36,687 bases of DNA from UBA4717 sp002404395. GTDB taxonomy: Bacteria; Bacillota; Clostridia; Oscillospirales; CAG-272. This document shows, piece after piece, positions 1 through 7,646 of this stretch. The notes beneath the pieces are model-generated. The model searched no databases, had not been told where the DNA came from, and worked only from the letters and a program-made list of their open reading frames with translations. Made by a program: the position numbers and the translations under genes. The stretch lies in contig CALFNW010000011.1 of NCBI GenBank assembly GCA_937902275.1, positions 1-36,687 of the forward strand, in the 5' to 3' direction. The stretch's first letter is position 1; every line of letters begins with the position of its first letter.

Positions 1-765
1 GACCTTGACCGCGTACTTGTAGGTATGGGTCCCGGCGATCTTATTCTGATCGGTGCGCGCCCCGGTATGGGTAAGACGAGTTTTGCGCTCAACATAGCCT
101 CGCAGGTATCGCTGAAAGATCCGACCAAGTCGGTCTGTGTATTCAGTCTTGAAATGCCTGCCGAGCAGCTCGTTTTGCGTATGCTCTCAAGCGAAGCGCT
201 TGTTGACAGCTATTCCCTGCGCTCGGGAAAGATCGAAAAGGAAGATTGGCTCAAACTTTCACACGCCGCAGACAAGCTCGGTAAAAGCAATATTTTTATT
301 GACGACACGAGCGGAATGTCGGTCGCGGCGATGAAAGCCAAGCTCAGAAAGCTTGACAATCTCGGACTTGTGGTGATCGACTATCTGCAATTGATGCAGT
401 CGGACAAAAAGATCGACAACCGCGTTCAGGAAGTATCGGATATTTCGCGAAATCTCAAGCTGCTTGCAAAGGAACTCGGAATACCGGTGGTCTGTTGCGC
501 CCAGCTTTCGCGCGGTGCCGAGCAACGTAAGGACGCAAAGCCGATGCTTTCCGACCTGCGTGACTCGGGTGCTATCGAGCAGGATGCCGATGTGGTAATG
601 TTTTTGTACCGAAGCGAATATTACAACACCGATCAGGCAGAGGATCAGAACGTAGCCGAAGTTATTGTTGCCAAAAACCGTCACGGTTCTACCGACACCG
701 TAAAAATGAAATGGATCGGAAAGTTCACCAAGTTCCTGACACTTGAAAAGGATGACGTAACGTGA
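1..765 (+). CDS. dnaB: Replicative DNA helicase DnaB, C-terminal part (5' end outside window)
   Basis: The frame is open from base 1 and has no start in the window, so this is the C-terminal RecA-like ATPase half of the replicative helicase. It begins at the family's DLDR...GPGDL region. The Walker A loop (RPGMGKTS) follows at once, then the Walker B-like VVIDYLQLM, the arginine-finger region (QVSRNLKLLAKEL-like, seen as DISRNLKLLAKELGIPV) and LSDLRDSGAIEQDADVV. DnaB forms the hexameric ring that unwinds DNA at the replication fork. The stop overlaps the GTG start of tilS by 4 bases, which implies translational coupling. Identity is secure from these motifs; only the N-terminal domain is unseen. 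Confidence 0.95.
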   Translation, partial: DLDRVLVGMGPGDLILIGARPGMGKTSFALNIASQVSLKDPTKSVCVFSLEMPAEQLVLRMLSSEALVDSYSLRSGKIEKEDWLKLSHAADKLGKSNIFIDDTSGMSVAAMKAKLRKLDNLGLVVIDYLQLMQSDKKIDNRVQEVSDISRNLKLLAKELGIPVVCCAQLSRGAEQRKDAKPMLSDLRDSGAIEQDADVVMFLYRSEYYNTDQAEDQNVAEVIVAKNRHGSTDTVKMKWIGKFTKFLTLEKDDVT

Positions 766-2186
766 TAAACAACACAAACCGCGAAAAATGCGGCTTTTCG
801 GGCTTTGAAGCGGAGTTTGTCCGATCAATGCAGTTGCTGACATCCGGCGGCGGGCACGTGATCGTCGGTTTCTCCGGCGGCGCGGATTCTTCCGCCCTGC
901 TCTTTCTGCTTGCCAAATTCGGTCGGCTGCTCGGTCTTTCGGTTTCAGCGATCCATATAAACCATAAGATACGCGGGAGCGAAGCCGAACGCGACGCCGC
1001 CTTTTGCCTTGCTGTCTGCTCACGGGCAAATATTGAATGTTGCATAAAAGAATTCGACGTTCCGCGCTTGGCAATGGAAACAGGTTCCGGACTTGAAGAG
1101 GCGGCACGCAACTGCCGATATTCGGCTTATGACGAATATGCGAAAGTGCTTGAAGCCAAGTACGAAAGGGTGTTCGTCGCGACGGCGCACAATGCAGACG
1201 ACAACATTGAAACGGTTTTATTCAATCTGACGCGCGGCACGGGAATTTCGGGGCTTTGCGGAATACCGCACTCAAGGCAGAACATTATACGGCCGCTCCT
1301 GTTTGCAACTAAATCCGAAATAACAGATTATTGCCGTAATAACGGCATAGAATATATCACGGACAGCACAAACTCGGACATATCATATACCCGCAACCGC
1401 ATTCGTCACACGGTCGTTCCCTCGCTGAAGGTCATAAATCCGAATCTCGGTAAAACGGTGCTCGGAATGACGGAGCGCCTGTCGGCAGACAGAGCGTATC
1501 TTGAGCGCGCCGCACAGCGTTGCTTTCAGGATCTCAAACGCGTGGGCAAACTTACGGGTGAGTCGCTTGACCCGGCGATCCTGCCGAGGATAGTGATGCT
1601 TGAAGCCGAGAGCGTCGGAGCAGCAGAGCTTTCCGCTTTACAGATAGGCGAGATCTCAAGGCTCTGCCGTTCGGGAGCCGCACATATGAAAGTAATGCTG
1701 AAGCAAGGCTTTGTTGCCGAATGTGACCGCGGCAGTTTCAGGATAGTCAGGCACGAGGCTTCCGAAGTCTCCGCCGTGCGCGAATACTCATTGCCGCTTG
1801 ACTACGGTGTAATCGAATTGCCGATCGGGTTTGCGGCAAGATTTCCGTGCGAAGCCGACTCCGACATAAACAGATTCAAGCAAACGTACAAAAACGCTCA
1901 AAGCGCGCACATACTGCGCTCAGCGATCAAGGGCAAGCTTTTTGTCAGGACGAAGCGCGAGGGCGACGTTTACTCTCTGAATTTTGTAAACCGCAAGGTC
2001 AAAAAGCTGTTTTGCGAGTGCATTCCGCTCGATCAACGTGCCATGCATCCCCTGTTTTGCGATTCTGATGGCATACTTTGGATCCCGCCTTTCCGTTCGC
2101 GAAGCGAAAGCTATCCAAAGCACGACGAAGCTCATGATATAATATTTTTTGTAAATAATATTGACGACGGAGGTCAAAATAAATGA
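762..2186 (+). CDS. tilS: tRNA(Ile)-lysidine synthetase TilS
   Basis: TilS makes lysidine at C34 of tRNA-Ile(CAU), changing its codon and charging specificity; it is an essential cytosolic N-type ATP pyrophosphatase. The PP-loop SGGADS lies at residues 38-43, followed by HINHKIRG and the conserved AHNADDNIETVLFNLTRG segment. The block RPLLFATKSEI...STNSDISYTRNRIRH is also typical. Length (474 aa) fits the long Gram-positive form with C-terminal substrate-binding domains. The start is GTG at 762, overlapping the dnaB stop. Its own TGA overlaps the hpt ATG (ATGA). The tilS-hpt-ftsH order is the same as in Bacillus, which strengthens the call. Confidence 0.95.
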   Translation: MINNTNREKCGFSGFEAEFVRSMQLLTSGGGHVIVGFSGGADSSALLFLLAKFGRLLGLSVSAIHINHKIRGSEAERDAAFCLAVCSRANIECCIKEFDVPRLAMETGSGLEEAARNCRYSAYDEYAKVLEAKYERVFVATAHNADDNIETVLFNLTRGTGISGLCGIPHSRQNIIRPLLFATKSEITDYCRNNGIEYITDSTNSDISYTRNRIRHTVVPSLKVINPNLGKTVLGMTERLSADRAYLERAAQRCFQDLKRVGKLTGESLDPAILPRIVMLEAESVGAAELSALQIGEISRLCRSGAAHMKVMLKQGFVAECDRGSFRIVRHEASEVSAVREYSLPLDYGVIELPIGFAARFPCEADSDINRFKQTYKNAQSAHILRSAIKGKLFVRTKREGDVYSLNFVNRKVKKLFCECIPLDQRAMHPLFCDSDGILWIPPFRSRSESYPKHDEAHDIIFFVNNIDDGGQNK

Positions 2187-2725
2187 ACAAGGACATTCAG
2201 AAAATCCTTATCGACGAGGCACAGATCGAAAAAGAAGTTAAAAGAATAGCCGATGAGATCAGCCGCGACTACAAGGATAAAAAGCTCTTGCTTTTGTGCA
2301 TACTCAAGGGCGCGGTCGTTTTTATGGGCGATCTTATGAAAAAGATAACCATTCCCACCGAGATAGATTTTATGAAGGTCTCCTCATACGGTTCGGGCAC
2401 CGTTTCAAGCGGAACGATCAATATAATTCTTGACCTGCATCGCAAGGATCTTTCGGGACTTGATATCGTTATTGTTGAGGATATTATCGACAGCGGAAAA
2501 ACACTTTCGTATTTGGTAAATTATCTCAAGCTGAAAGGTGCAAAGAGTGTGCGTACCTGCACGATGCTCGACAAGCCCGACCGCCGCGAGGTCGATTTTG
2601 AGCCCGACTACCGCGGCGTCGTGATTCCGGACGAATTTGTTGTGGGATACGGACTTGATTACGACGAGGCTTACAGAGCGCTTCCCTATATCGGTATTCT
2701 GAAGCCTGAGGTATACACCCACTGA
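2183..2725 (+). CDS. hpt: Hypoxanthine phosphoribosyltransferase
   Basis: This purine-salvage enzyme joins hypoxanthine or guanine to PRPP to give IMP or GMP. The 180 aa match the usual length. The PRPP-binding loop is seen as VVEDIIDS-type sequence (IVEDIIDSGKT, residues about 98-107), with the upstream flexible-loop region MKVSSYGSGT and the C-terminal FVVGYGLDYDEAYRALPYIG. A strong ribosome binding site (GGAGG, about 2168-2172) sits inside the end of tilS, and the ATG overlaps the tilS stop. Cotranscription with tilS and ftsH is the common Bacillota arrangement; in Bacillus, Hpt and TilS also influence ftsH expression (family knowledge, not shown here). Confidence 0.95.
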   Translation: MNKDIQKILIDEAQIEKEVKRIADEISRDYKDKKLLLLCILKGAVVFMGDLMKKITIPTEIDFMKVSSYGSGTVSSGTINIILDLHRKDLSGLDIVIVEDIIDSGKTLSYLVNYLKLKGAKSVRTCTMLDKPDRREVDFEPDYRGVVIPDEFVVGYGLDYDEAYRALPYIGILKPEVYTH

Positions 2726-2735
2726 AAGCTAAAAA

Positions 2736-2749
2736 AATATGCGCATATT
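2736..2749. promoter_or_regulatory. 14-bp perfect palindrome between hpt and ftsH
   Basis: AATATGCGCATATT is a perfect inverted repeat with no loop, lying in the 45-base gap between hpt and ftsH and followed by AT-rich sequence (TATAAATTAA). It could be a protein-binding site for separate control of ftsH, or chance in AT-rich DNA. No convincing -35/-10 pair was found next to it. Confidence 0.3.
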
Positions 2750-2770
2750 ATAAATTAACACGAGGTACCT

Positions 2771-4753
2771 TTGTCTATGAAGAACAACATGAAGATATTA
2801 CTGTTCTATGTTATTCTTATTTCAGTAATAATCACCACTACCGCAATGGTGCTCGGGGGAGCAACTCCCGAGAAAACACATTACAGTGATATCGTTCGGT
2901 ATTTTAATGACGAACAGGTGAGAAGCTTCACCATAACCGGAGACAACACTATTGTGCTGAACACGGTAAGCGGTGACATAATCGAATACAAGCTGCGCGA
3001 TTACCAGCTCTTTATGCTGTCCTACGGCGAGCTCATCGACAGTCAGCTTGCCGACAATGTTATTGAAGGCTACGACATTGAAGAGCCGTTCACTCTGCCG
3101 TTCTGGGCAACATACTTGATCTACGGTTTCTTACTGTTCGTGCTTATTATGGTTTTCATTTTCATAACGAACAAATCCGCCGGAGGTGCGCGCGGCGGTC
3201 GGATAAACTCTTTCGGCAAATCGCGTATTCGCCTTGCCGACGAAAAGAGCAAGGTCACCTTTGACGATGTTGCCGGTGCGGATGAAGAGAAAGAAGAACT
3301 CCGAGAGGTGGTTGATTTTCTCAAACAACCCGGCAAATACGCAAAGCTCGGCGCAAAGATCCCTCACGGCGTACTTCTTGTAGGCCCTCCCGGTACCGGT
3401 AAGACTTTGCTTGCAAAAGCAGTTGCGGGCGAGGCGGGTGTTCCCTTCTTCTCGCTTTCCGGTTCGGATTTTGTCGAACTGTACGTCGGCGTCGGCGCTT
3501 CGCGCGTGCGCGATCTGTTTGACTCTGCAAGAAAGCATCCGGCAAGCATAATTTTTATAGATGAGATCGACGCGGTGGGTCGCCACAGAGGCGCAGGACT
3601 CGGCGGCGGGCACGACGAGCGCGAACAGACGCTCAATCAGCTCCTCGTCGAAATGGACGGCTTTGAAAAACATTCGGGAATTATCGTAATTGCCGCCACC
3701 AACCGCCCGGACATTCTTGACCCTGCCCTGCTTCGTCCGGGACGTTTCGACCGTCAGGTCACCGTTAACTATCCTGATATACGCGGCAGACTTGATATAC
3801 TCAAAGTCCATGCAAAGGGCAAGCCGATGGAAGAGGATGTTGACCTTGAAGTTATCGCACAGACCACCTCCGGCTTTACGGGCGCAGATCTTGCCAACCT
3901 TTTGAATGAAGCCGCGCTGCTTGCCGCACGCCGCAAAAAACAGCTTATCGGTATGAACGATATAGAGGACGCAATAATCAAATGTGCCGTAGGTCCTCAA
4001 AAGAAGAACAAAAAGATAAACGAGCACGAAAGACGTCTGACCGCTTTCCACGAGGCAGGTCACGCGATCACGACTCATTTTCTTACTCCCGAGTCGCCGG
4101 TGCATCAGATCTCCATTATTTCAAGCGGAAACGCGGGCGGATATACGCTTTCTTTCCCGCGTGAGGATCGCTATTATTCTTCAAAGCTTGAAATGGAAAA
4201 CTCAATTGTGACGCTTCTCGGCGGACGTGTTGCGGAATCGCTTGTTATGGGTGATATTTCTACGGGAGCCTCGAACGACATTCAGCGCGCGACTAACATT
4301 GCGCGCAATATGGTAATGAAATACGGCATGAGCGACGAGCTCGGTCCGATCGTTTACGGCGGCGAGCACAGCAGTGACGAAATATTCCTCGGCAGGGACT
4401 TCAGCAATTCCAAGAACTACTCCGAAACGACCGCGGCGCTGATCGACAAAGAGATCAAGCGTATCATTACCGAGGCATATAACAAAGCACGCGCTACGCT
4501 TGAAGCACACAACGATAAATTAAGCTTCGTAGCCGAATTTCTTGTAAAATACGAAACAATGGACGAAGGTCAGTTTGAAGCCGCAATGAACGGCGCACCG
4601 ACTTTTGAAGAGCTTGAAGCGATGATATCCGAGAAACGCAAAAAGAGTGCGCTTGAAAACGAGCGTGCAAAGTGTGGGCAGGATTCTGAAAGCAACACTG
4701 ACACTGAAATCAAAACTGACAGTAATGAATCAAACGCATCCGTCGATGAATAA
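2771..4753 (+). CDS. ftsH: ATP-dependent zinc metalloprotease FtsH
   Basis: FtsH is a membrane-anchored AAA+ protease that degrades misfolded membrane proteins and some regulators. Two transmembrane helices are seen at about residues 8-30 and 110-135. The AAA module has Walker A GPPGTGKT (205-212), Walker B SIIFIDEIDAVG and the second region of homology (AATNRPDILDPALLRPGRFDRQ). The zinc site HEAGH is at 427-431. Length (660 aa) is normal; the C-terminus ends in a hydrophilic Ser/Asp/Glu/Asn-rich tail. The chosen start is TTG at 2771, because GAGG at 2762-2765 is 5 bases upstream. ATG at 2777 is the alternative and would only remove MS. Confidence 0.95.
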   Translation: MSMKNNMKILLFYVILISVIITTTAMVLGGATPEKTHYSDIVRYFNDEQVRSFTITGDNTIVLNTVSGDIIEYKLRDYQLFMLSYGELIDSQLADNVIEGYDIEEPFTLPFWATYLIYGFLLFVLIMVFIFITNKSAGGARGGRINSFGKSRIRLADEKSKVTFDDVAGADEEKEELREVVDFLKQPGKYAKLGAKIPHGVLLVGPPGTGKTLLAKAVAGEAGVPFFSLSGSDFVELYVGVGASRVRDLFDSARKHPASIIFIDEIDAVGRHRGAGLGGGHDEREQTLNQLLVEMDGFEKHSGIIVIAATNRPDILDPALLRPGRFDRQVTVNYPDIRGRLDILKVHAKGKPMEEDVDLEVIAQTTSGFTGADLANLLNEAALLAARRKKQLIGMNDIEDAIIKCAVGPQKKNKKINEHERRLTAFHEAGHAITTHFLTPESPVHQISIISSGNAGGYTLSFPREDRYYSSKLEMENSIVTLLGGRVAESLVMGDISTGASNDIQRATNIARNMVMKYGMSDELGPIVYGGEHSSDEIFLGRDFSNSKNYSETTAALIDKEIKRIITEAYNKARATLEAHNDKLSFVAEFLVKYETMDEGQFEAAMNGAPTFEELEAMISEKRKKSALENERAKCGQDSESNTDTEIKTDSNESNASVDE

Positions 4754-4774
4754 AACAAGAAAAGGAAACACTCA

Positions 4775-6904
4775 ATGAGCAAATGCACAATTAAACAGAT
4801 TGCAGACGGAATTATCCGCATACGCGACGCCGAAGGGCTTCAGACGCTTGCCGAGCGTTACGACATTCTCAAGGTGCCGACCGATGAAAAAATAACCGCG
4901 CACCTTGAAGTCGGCGAGAACTATGTTGTTTTGCCAAACGGAAAAAAGTTGAATTTTGATATCCGTCCTGAGACCGACGACGAATTTTGGAGCAATTCCG
5001 CCGAATTTCTGCTTGACAAATTCAAGGAACGTCACCTGAATCATGTCGTTGCCGAAGGTAATCCGAACAATTACCATGAAATCACTGAGGACAGCGCCTC
5101 TGAGCTTGTAAGCGACGACGTTCACTTCGGAATCTCATTCAAGGTATCCGATACGGCAAAATTTTACGGTTTGGGAGAAGCTTCGCGCGACCGGCTTGAA
5201 CTTCGCGGCAGAGCTTATCAGAATTGGACCTACTATCAATACAATGAAATACCGACGCCCTTCTTTATGTCAAACGATGGATGGGGATTGCTCATAAATG
5301 CCGCCGGCAGGCATTTTGTTGATCTGTGTGAAAATCACGCCGACCGCGCGACTGTGCTCGGTGAATGTGACAGACTTGACGTATTTCTCCTTTGCGGCAC
5401 CATGCCCGAGATGCTGAAGCTATATTCAAAGCTTACCGGAAGGTCAATGCTGTTTCCGGGTTGGGCATATGGGCTTACATACATTGCGCCGATATTCAGC
5501 AATCAGTTTGAAGTACTTGACCATGCCGAGCGCTTTATCAAGGAAGAAATTCCCTGCGATATGTTCAGCCTTGAACCGGGTTGGCAGCAGACCTTTTACG
5601 ATTTTTCTACCAATGTTAAGTGGAACCTTGACAAGTTCCATATGCCCGAATGGCTGCGCGATGACGGCGAACGCTGCAAAGAGACCTTTATCGGCGCGCT
5701 CAAGCGCATGGGATACCATCTTTCGCTGTGGTACTGCGTCAGATATGACCTCACCGACGAAGCCGAAAGAGTCTACCGCGGTGATGATCACAACGCTTAC
5801 GAGCCGTGGTATAAGCACCTCGGAGATCAGACGCAATTCGGAGTTGAAGGCTTCAAGCTTGACCCTGCCGACCTCGTATGGAAATGCGAGCCTTCAACGA
5901 TCTGCGCAAACGGAGTTCCGCAGCTTAAAATGCACAACTTAAACCAGGTGCTGCTGCCGAAGCAGGTCTACGAGGGTTACAAAAAACAAAAGGGCAAGCG
6001 TCCGATGCTCCATTACTGCGGCGGATATATGGGCAGCCAAAAATGGGGCGGCGCGACTACCGGCGACAACGGCGGTGAGCACGGCTCGATGATCTGGCTT
6101 TTGACTCTGGCGATGTCCGGATTCTCAAATACTACCGTCGATATGCATATATTCGACGCAAACAGCCTGCACTTCGGTTTCCTTGTTCCATGGGCACATC
6201 TGAATGCGTGGGAGGGCGTGCGTCAGCCTTGGTTTGCAGGCAAAAAATATTACGAGCTTTTCAAGTATTACGCAAGACTGCGCTACAGCCTTTACCCCTA
6301 CATATACTCGGCGGCTCTCGAAGCTCACGAGGAAGCGATGCCGATGGTCCGTCCTCTGCCGCTTATGTTCCCCGACTTTGCCGAGGGCATTGACAATACC
6401 TGTCAGTACATGTTCGGCGACGCGCTCATGGTATGTGCATATACCGACACGGTCTCCCTGCCCGAGGGCAAGTGGTTTGACTACTATTCGGGCGAAGAGA
6501 TAATGGGACCTGTCACATTCAAGCCGAGCGTGCCCGAAAACCGCGGCGGTCCGCTCTTTGTCCGCGGCGGTGCGATAATCCCCATGACTGCCGAAAGGAT
6601 CCAGAATACCGGCGAATACGATCCCTCAAAGCTTATACTTGACATTTATCCTTACAAGGACAGCGAATACACTTTGCGTGAGGATGACCGTATCAGTCTT
6701 GACTATGAAACGAACACATCTGCGCATACCGTAATTAAGTGTCACGAAGCCGACGGAAACGTTAGAATCGATATCGGCGCACCGAGCGGCACATATGCCG
6801 GTATGAGTGAAGCGCGCACGTTTATCGTAAGAGTTCACGGCAGCTTTAATAATATTGATGTTAACTGCGAACGAAAAAACGATTCTTATGTACTTGAGCA
6901 TTGA
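4775..6904 (+). CDS. Glycoside hydrolase family 31 enzyme (alpha-glucosidase/alpha-xylosidase type)
   Basis: The 709-aa protein has the GH31 layout: an N-terminal beta-sandwich, then FYGLGEASRDRL, a TIM barrel and C-terminal beta domains. The likely nucleophile is Asp363 in FKLDPAD and the acid/base Asp431 in TTGDNGG; their spacing (68 residues) is close to that in alpha-xylosidase YicI. Other GH31-like segments are LEPGWQQTFYDF and SGFSNTTVDMHIFD. No signal peptide is seen, so it is probably cytosolic and acts on imported alpha-linked oligosaccharides. Exact substrate cannot be read from the sequence. It follows ftsH by 21 bases with an AAGGAAA ribosome binding site, which is an odd place among housekeeping genes. 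It might supply the alpha-glucosidase step that the maltodextrin operon lacks. Confidence 0.85.
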   Translation: MSKCTIKQIADGIIRIRDAEGLQTLAERYDILKVPTDEKITAHLEVGENYVVLPNGKKLNFDIRPETDDEFWSNSAEFLLDKFKERHLNHVVAEGNPNNYHEITEDSASELVSDDVHFGISFKVSDTAKFYGLGEASRDRLELRGRAYQNWTYYQYNEIPTPFFMSNDGWGLLINAAGRHFVDLCENHADRATVLGECDRLDVFLLCGTMPEMLKLYSKLTGRSMLFPGWAYGLTYIAPIFSNQFEVLDHAERFIKEEIPCDMFSLEPGWQQTFYDFSTNVKWNLDKFHMPEWLRDDGERCKETFIGALKRMGYHLSLWYCVRYDLTDEAERVYRGDDHNAYEPWYKHLGDQTQFGVEGFKLDPADLVWKCEPSTICANGVPQLKMHNLNQVLLPKQVYEGYKKQKGKRPMLHYCGGYMGSQKWGGATTGDNGGEHGSMIWLLTLAMSGFSNTTVDMHIFDANSLHFGFLVPWAHLNAWEGVRQPWFAGKKYYELFKYYARLRYSLYPYIYSAALEAHEEAMPMVRPLPLMFPDFAEGIDNTCQYMFGDALMVCAYTDTVSLPEGKWFDYYSGEEIMGPVTFKPSVPENRGGPLFVRGGAIIPMTAERIQNTGEYDPSKLILDIYPYKDSEYTLREDDRISLDYETNTSAHTVIKCHEADGNVRIDIGAPSGTYAGMSEARTFIVRVHGSFNNIDVNCERKNDSYVLEH

Positions 6905-6929
6905 ACAGCCTTGTCCTGACCGTTAATAT
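6901..6929 (+). promoter_or_regulatory. Possible promoter for nrdR
   Basis: TTGAAC and TAATAT are separated by 17 bases, starting on the stop codon of the GH31 gene. Each box matches four of six consensus positions. The match is moderate and read-through from upstream is possible. Confidence 0.3.
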
Positions 6930-6945
6930 TATACCGATACCGTAT

Positions 6946-6989
6946 ATCAGCTGTCAGCCCGAGCGCGTTATGCTTTGCGGACAGCTGAT
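6946..6989 (+). promoter_or_regulatory. Long stem-loop in the nrdR leader
   Basis: ATCAGCTGTC (6946-6955) and GACAGCTGAT (6980-6989) form a perfect 10-bp stem around a 24-base, GC-containing loop. It lies in the 141-base gap between the GH31 gene and nrdR. No T-run follows, so it is not an intrinsic terminator. It may be a regulatory RNA element or a stabilising stem; it was not recognised as a known riboswitch. Confidence 0.45.
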
Positions 6990-7018
6990 CTTACGATCTA
7001 TCCTGCACCGATCTTTGG

Positions 7019-7033
7019 GTCGCCTACGGCGAC
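7019..7033 (+). promoter_or_regulatory. GC hairpin abutting the nrdR ribosome binding site
   Basis: GTCGCC-TAC-GGCGAC is a perfect 6-bp stem with a 3-base loop, ending one base before ATGGAAATT. The PocR-AraC gene at 29430 has almost the same string (GTCGGC-TTC-GCTGAC then ATGGAGATTAGT). It is one of five such hairpins in the window. Confidence 0.55.
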
Positions 7034-7045
7034 ATGGAAATTATG

Positions 7046-7519
7046 ATGAAATGTCCGAGTTGCGGTCATACCGAAAGCAAGGTAATTGATTCACGCTCAA
7101 CCGAAGAAGGCAGATCTATCAAACGCCGCCGTGAATGTCTTGCCTGCCAGCGCCGCTTTACCACATACGAAGCGATCGAAGATGTACCGCTTATAGTTAT
7201 AAAGAAAGATGAGAGCCGCGAATCCTTTGATCGCAACAAGGTGATGAACGGAATAATCAGAGCGTGCGAAAAACGACCGGTCAGCATTGATACAATAACG
7301 AAGATAGTAAACGATCTTGAAGCCGATCTGCAAAATTCGCTCAACACCGAAGTCTCCTCAAGCTATATAGGCGGCTATATTATGGACAGGCTCAAGGACA
7401 TTGATGCGGTTTCATACGTAAGATTTGCGTCGGTTTACCGTGAATTTAAAGATGTTGAGACCTTTATGCATGAGCTTGAAAGCATTCTGCACTCGAAAAA
7501 CTCCAAGAAAAAAGAGTGA
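7046..7519 (+). CDS. nrdR: Transcriptional repressor NrdR of ribonucleotide reductase genes
   Basis: NrdR is a zinc-ribbon plus ATP-cone repressor that senses ATP/dATP and controls ribonucleotide reductase genes. The ribbon has CPSC at the N-terminus and CLAC near residue 31, followed by RRFTTYE. The ATP-cone begins around VIKKDESRESFDRNKVMNGIIRACEKRPV. The frame is open from ATG 7034, but I chose ATG 7046: it gives the canonical MKCPSC N-terminus and 157 aa. GGAAA lies 5 bases upstream, and the spacing mirrors the similar leader before the gene ending at 28582. ATG 7043 is also possible. No ribonucleotide reductase gene is in the window. Confidence 0.95.
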   Translation: MKCPSCGHTESKVIDSRSTEEGRSIKRRRECLACQRRFTTYEAIEDVPLIVIKKDESRESFDRNKVMNGIIRACEKRPVSIDTITKIVNDLEADLQNSLNTEVSSSYIGGYIMDRLKDIDAVSYVRFASVYREFKDVETFMHELESILHSKNSKKKE

Positions 7520-7559
7520 AGTTTTCGTTATGCATTGAGTCGATCCGTTTCGTAAAAAA

Positions 7560-7592
7560 GCACTCGGAAAACATTAACCGTTTTCCGAGTGC
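7560..7592 (+). terminator. Bidirectional terminator between nrdR and infB
   Basis: GCACTCGGAAAAC and GTTTTCCGAGTGC form a perfect 13-bp stem with a 7-base loop. TTTCTTTT follows on the plus strand and a six-base T-run (AAAAAA at 7554-7559) on the minus strand. It therefore closes both convergent operons. Confidence 0.9.
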
Positions 7593-7646
7593 TTTCTTTT
7601 AATTTATTCTGCAAATCAAACGGATCTTGCCGTTTTATGATACGCG

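Noticed and set aside
259..1107. Open frame of 282 codons on the minus strand
   Set aside because: It is antisense to dnaB and tilS, both certain from motifs, and encodes an Arg/Ser/Cys-rich sequence with no recognisable domain.
3131..4105. Open frame of 324 codons on the minus strand
   Set aside because: It lies wholly opposite the ftsH AAA domain and shows no family motif; long shadows are common opposite GC-rich codons.
7560..7592. GCACTC/GAGTGC as a CIRCE heat-shock operator
   Set aside because: CIRCE is TTAGCACTC-N9-GAGTGCTAA before a chaperone gene. Here a 13-bp stem with T-runs lies between two convergent gene ends, so it is a terminator.
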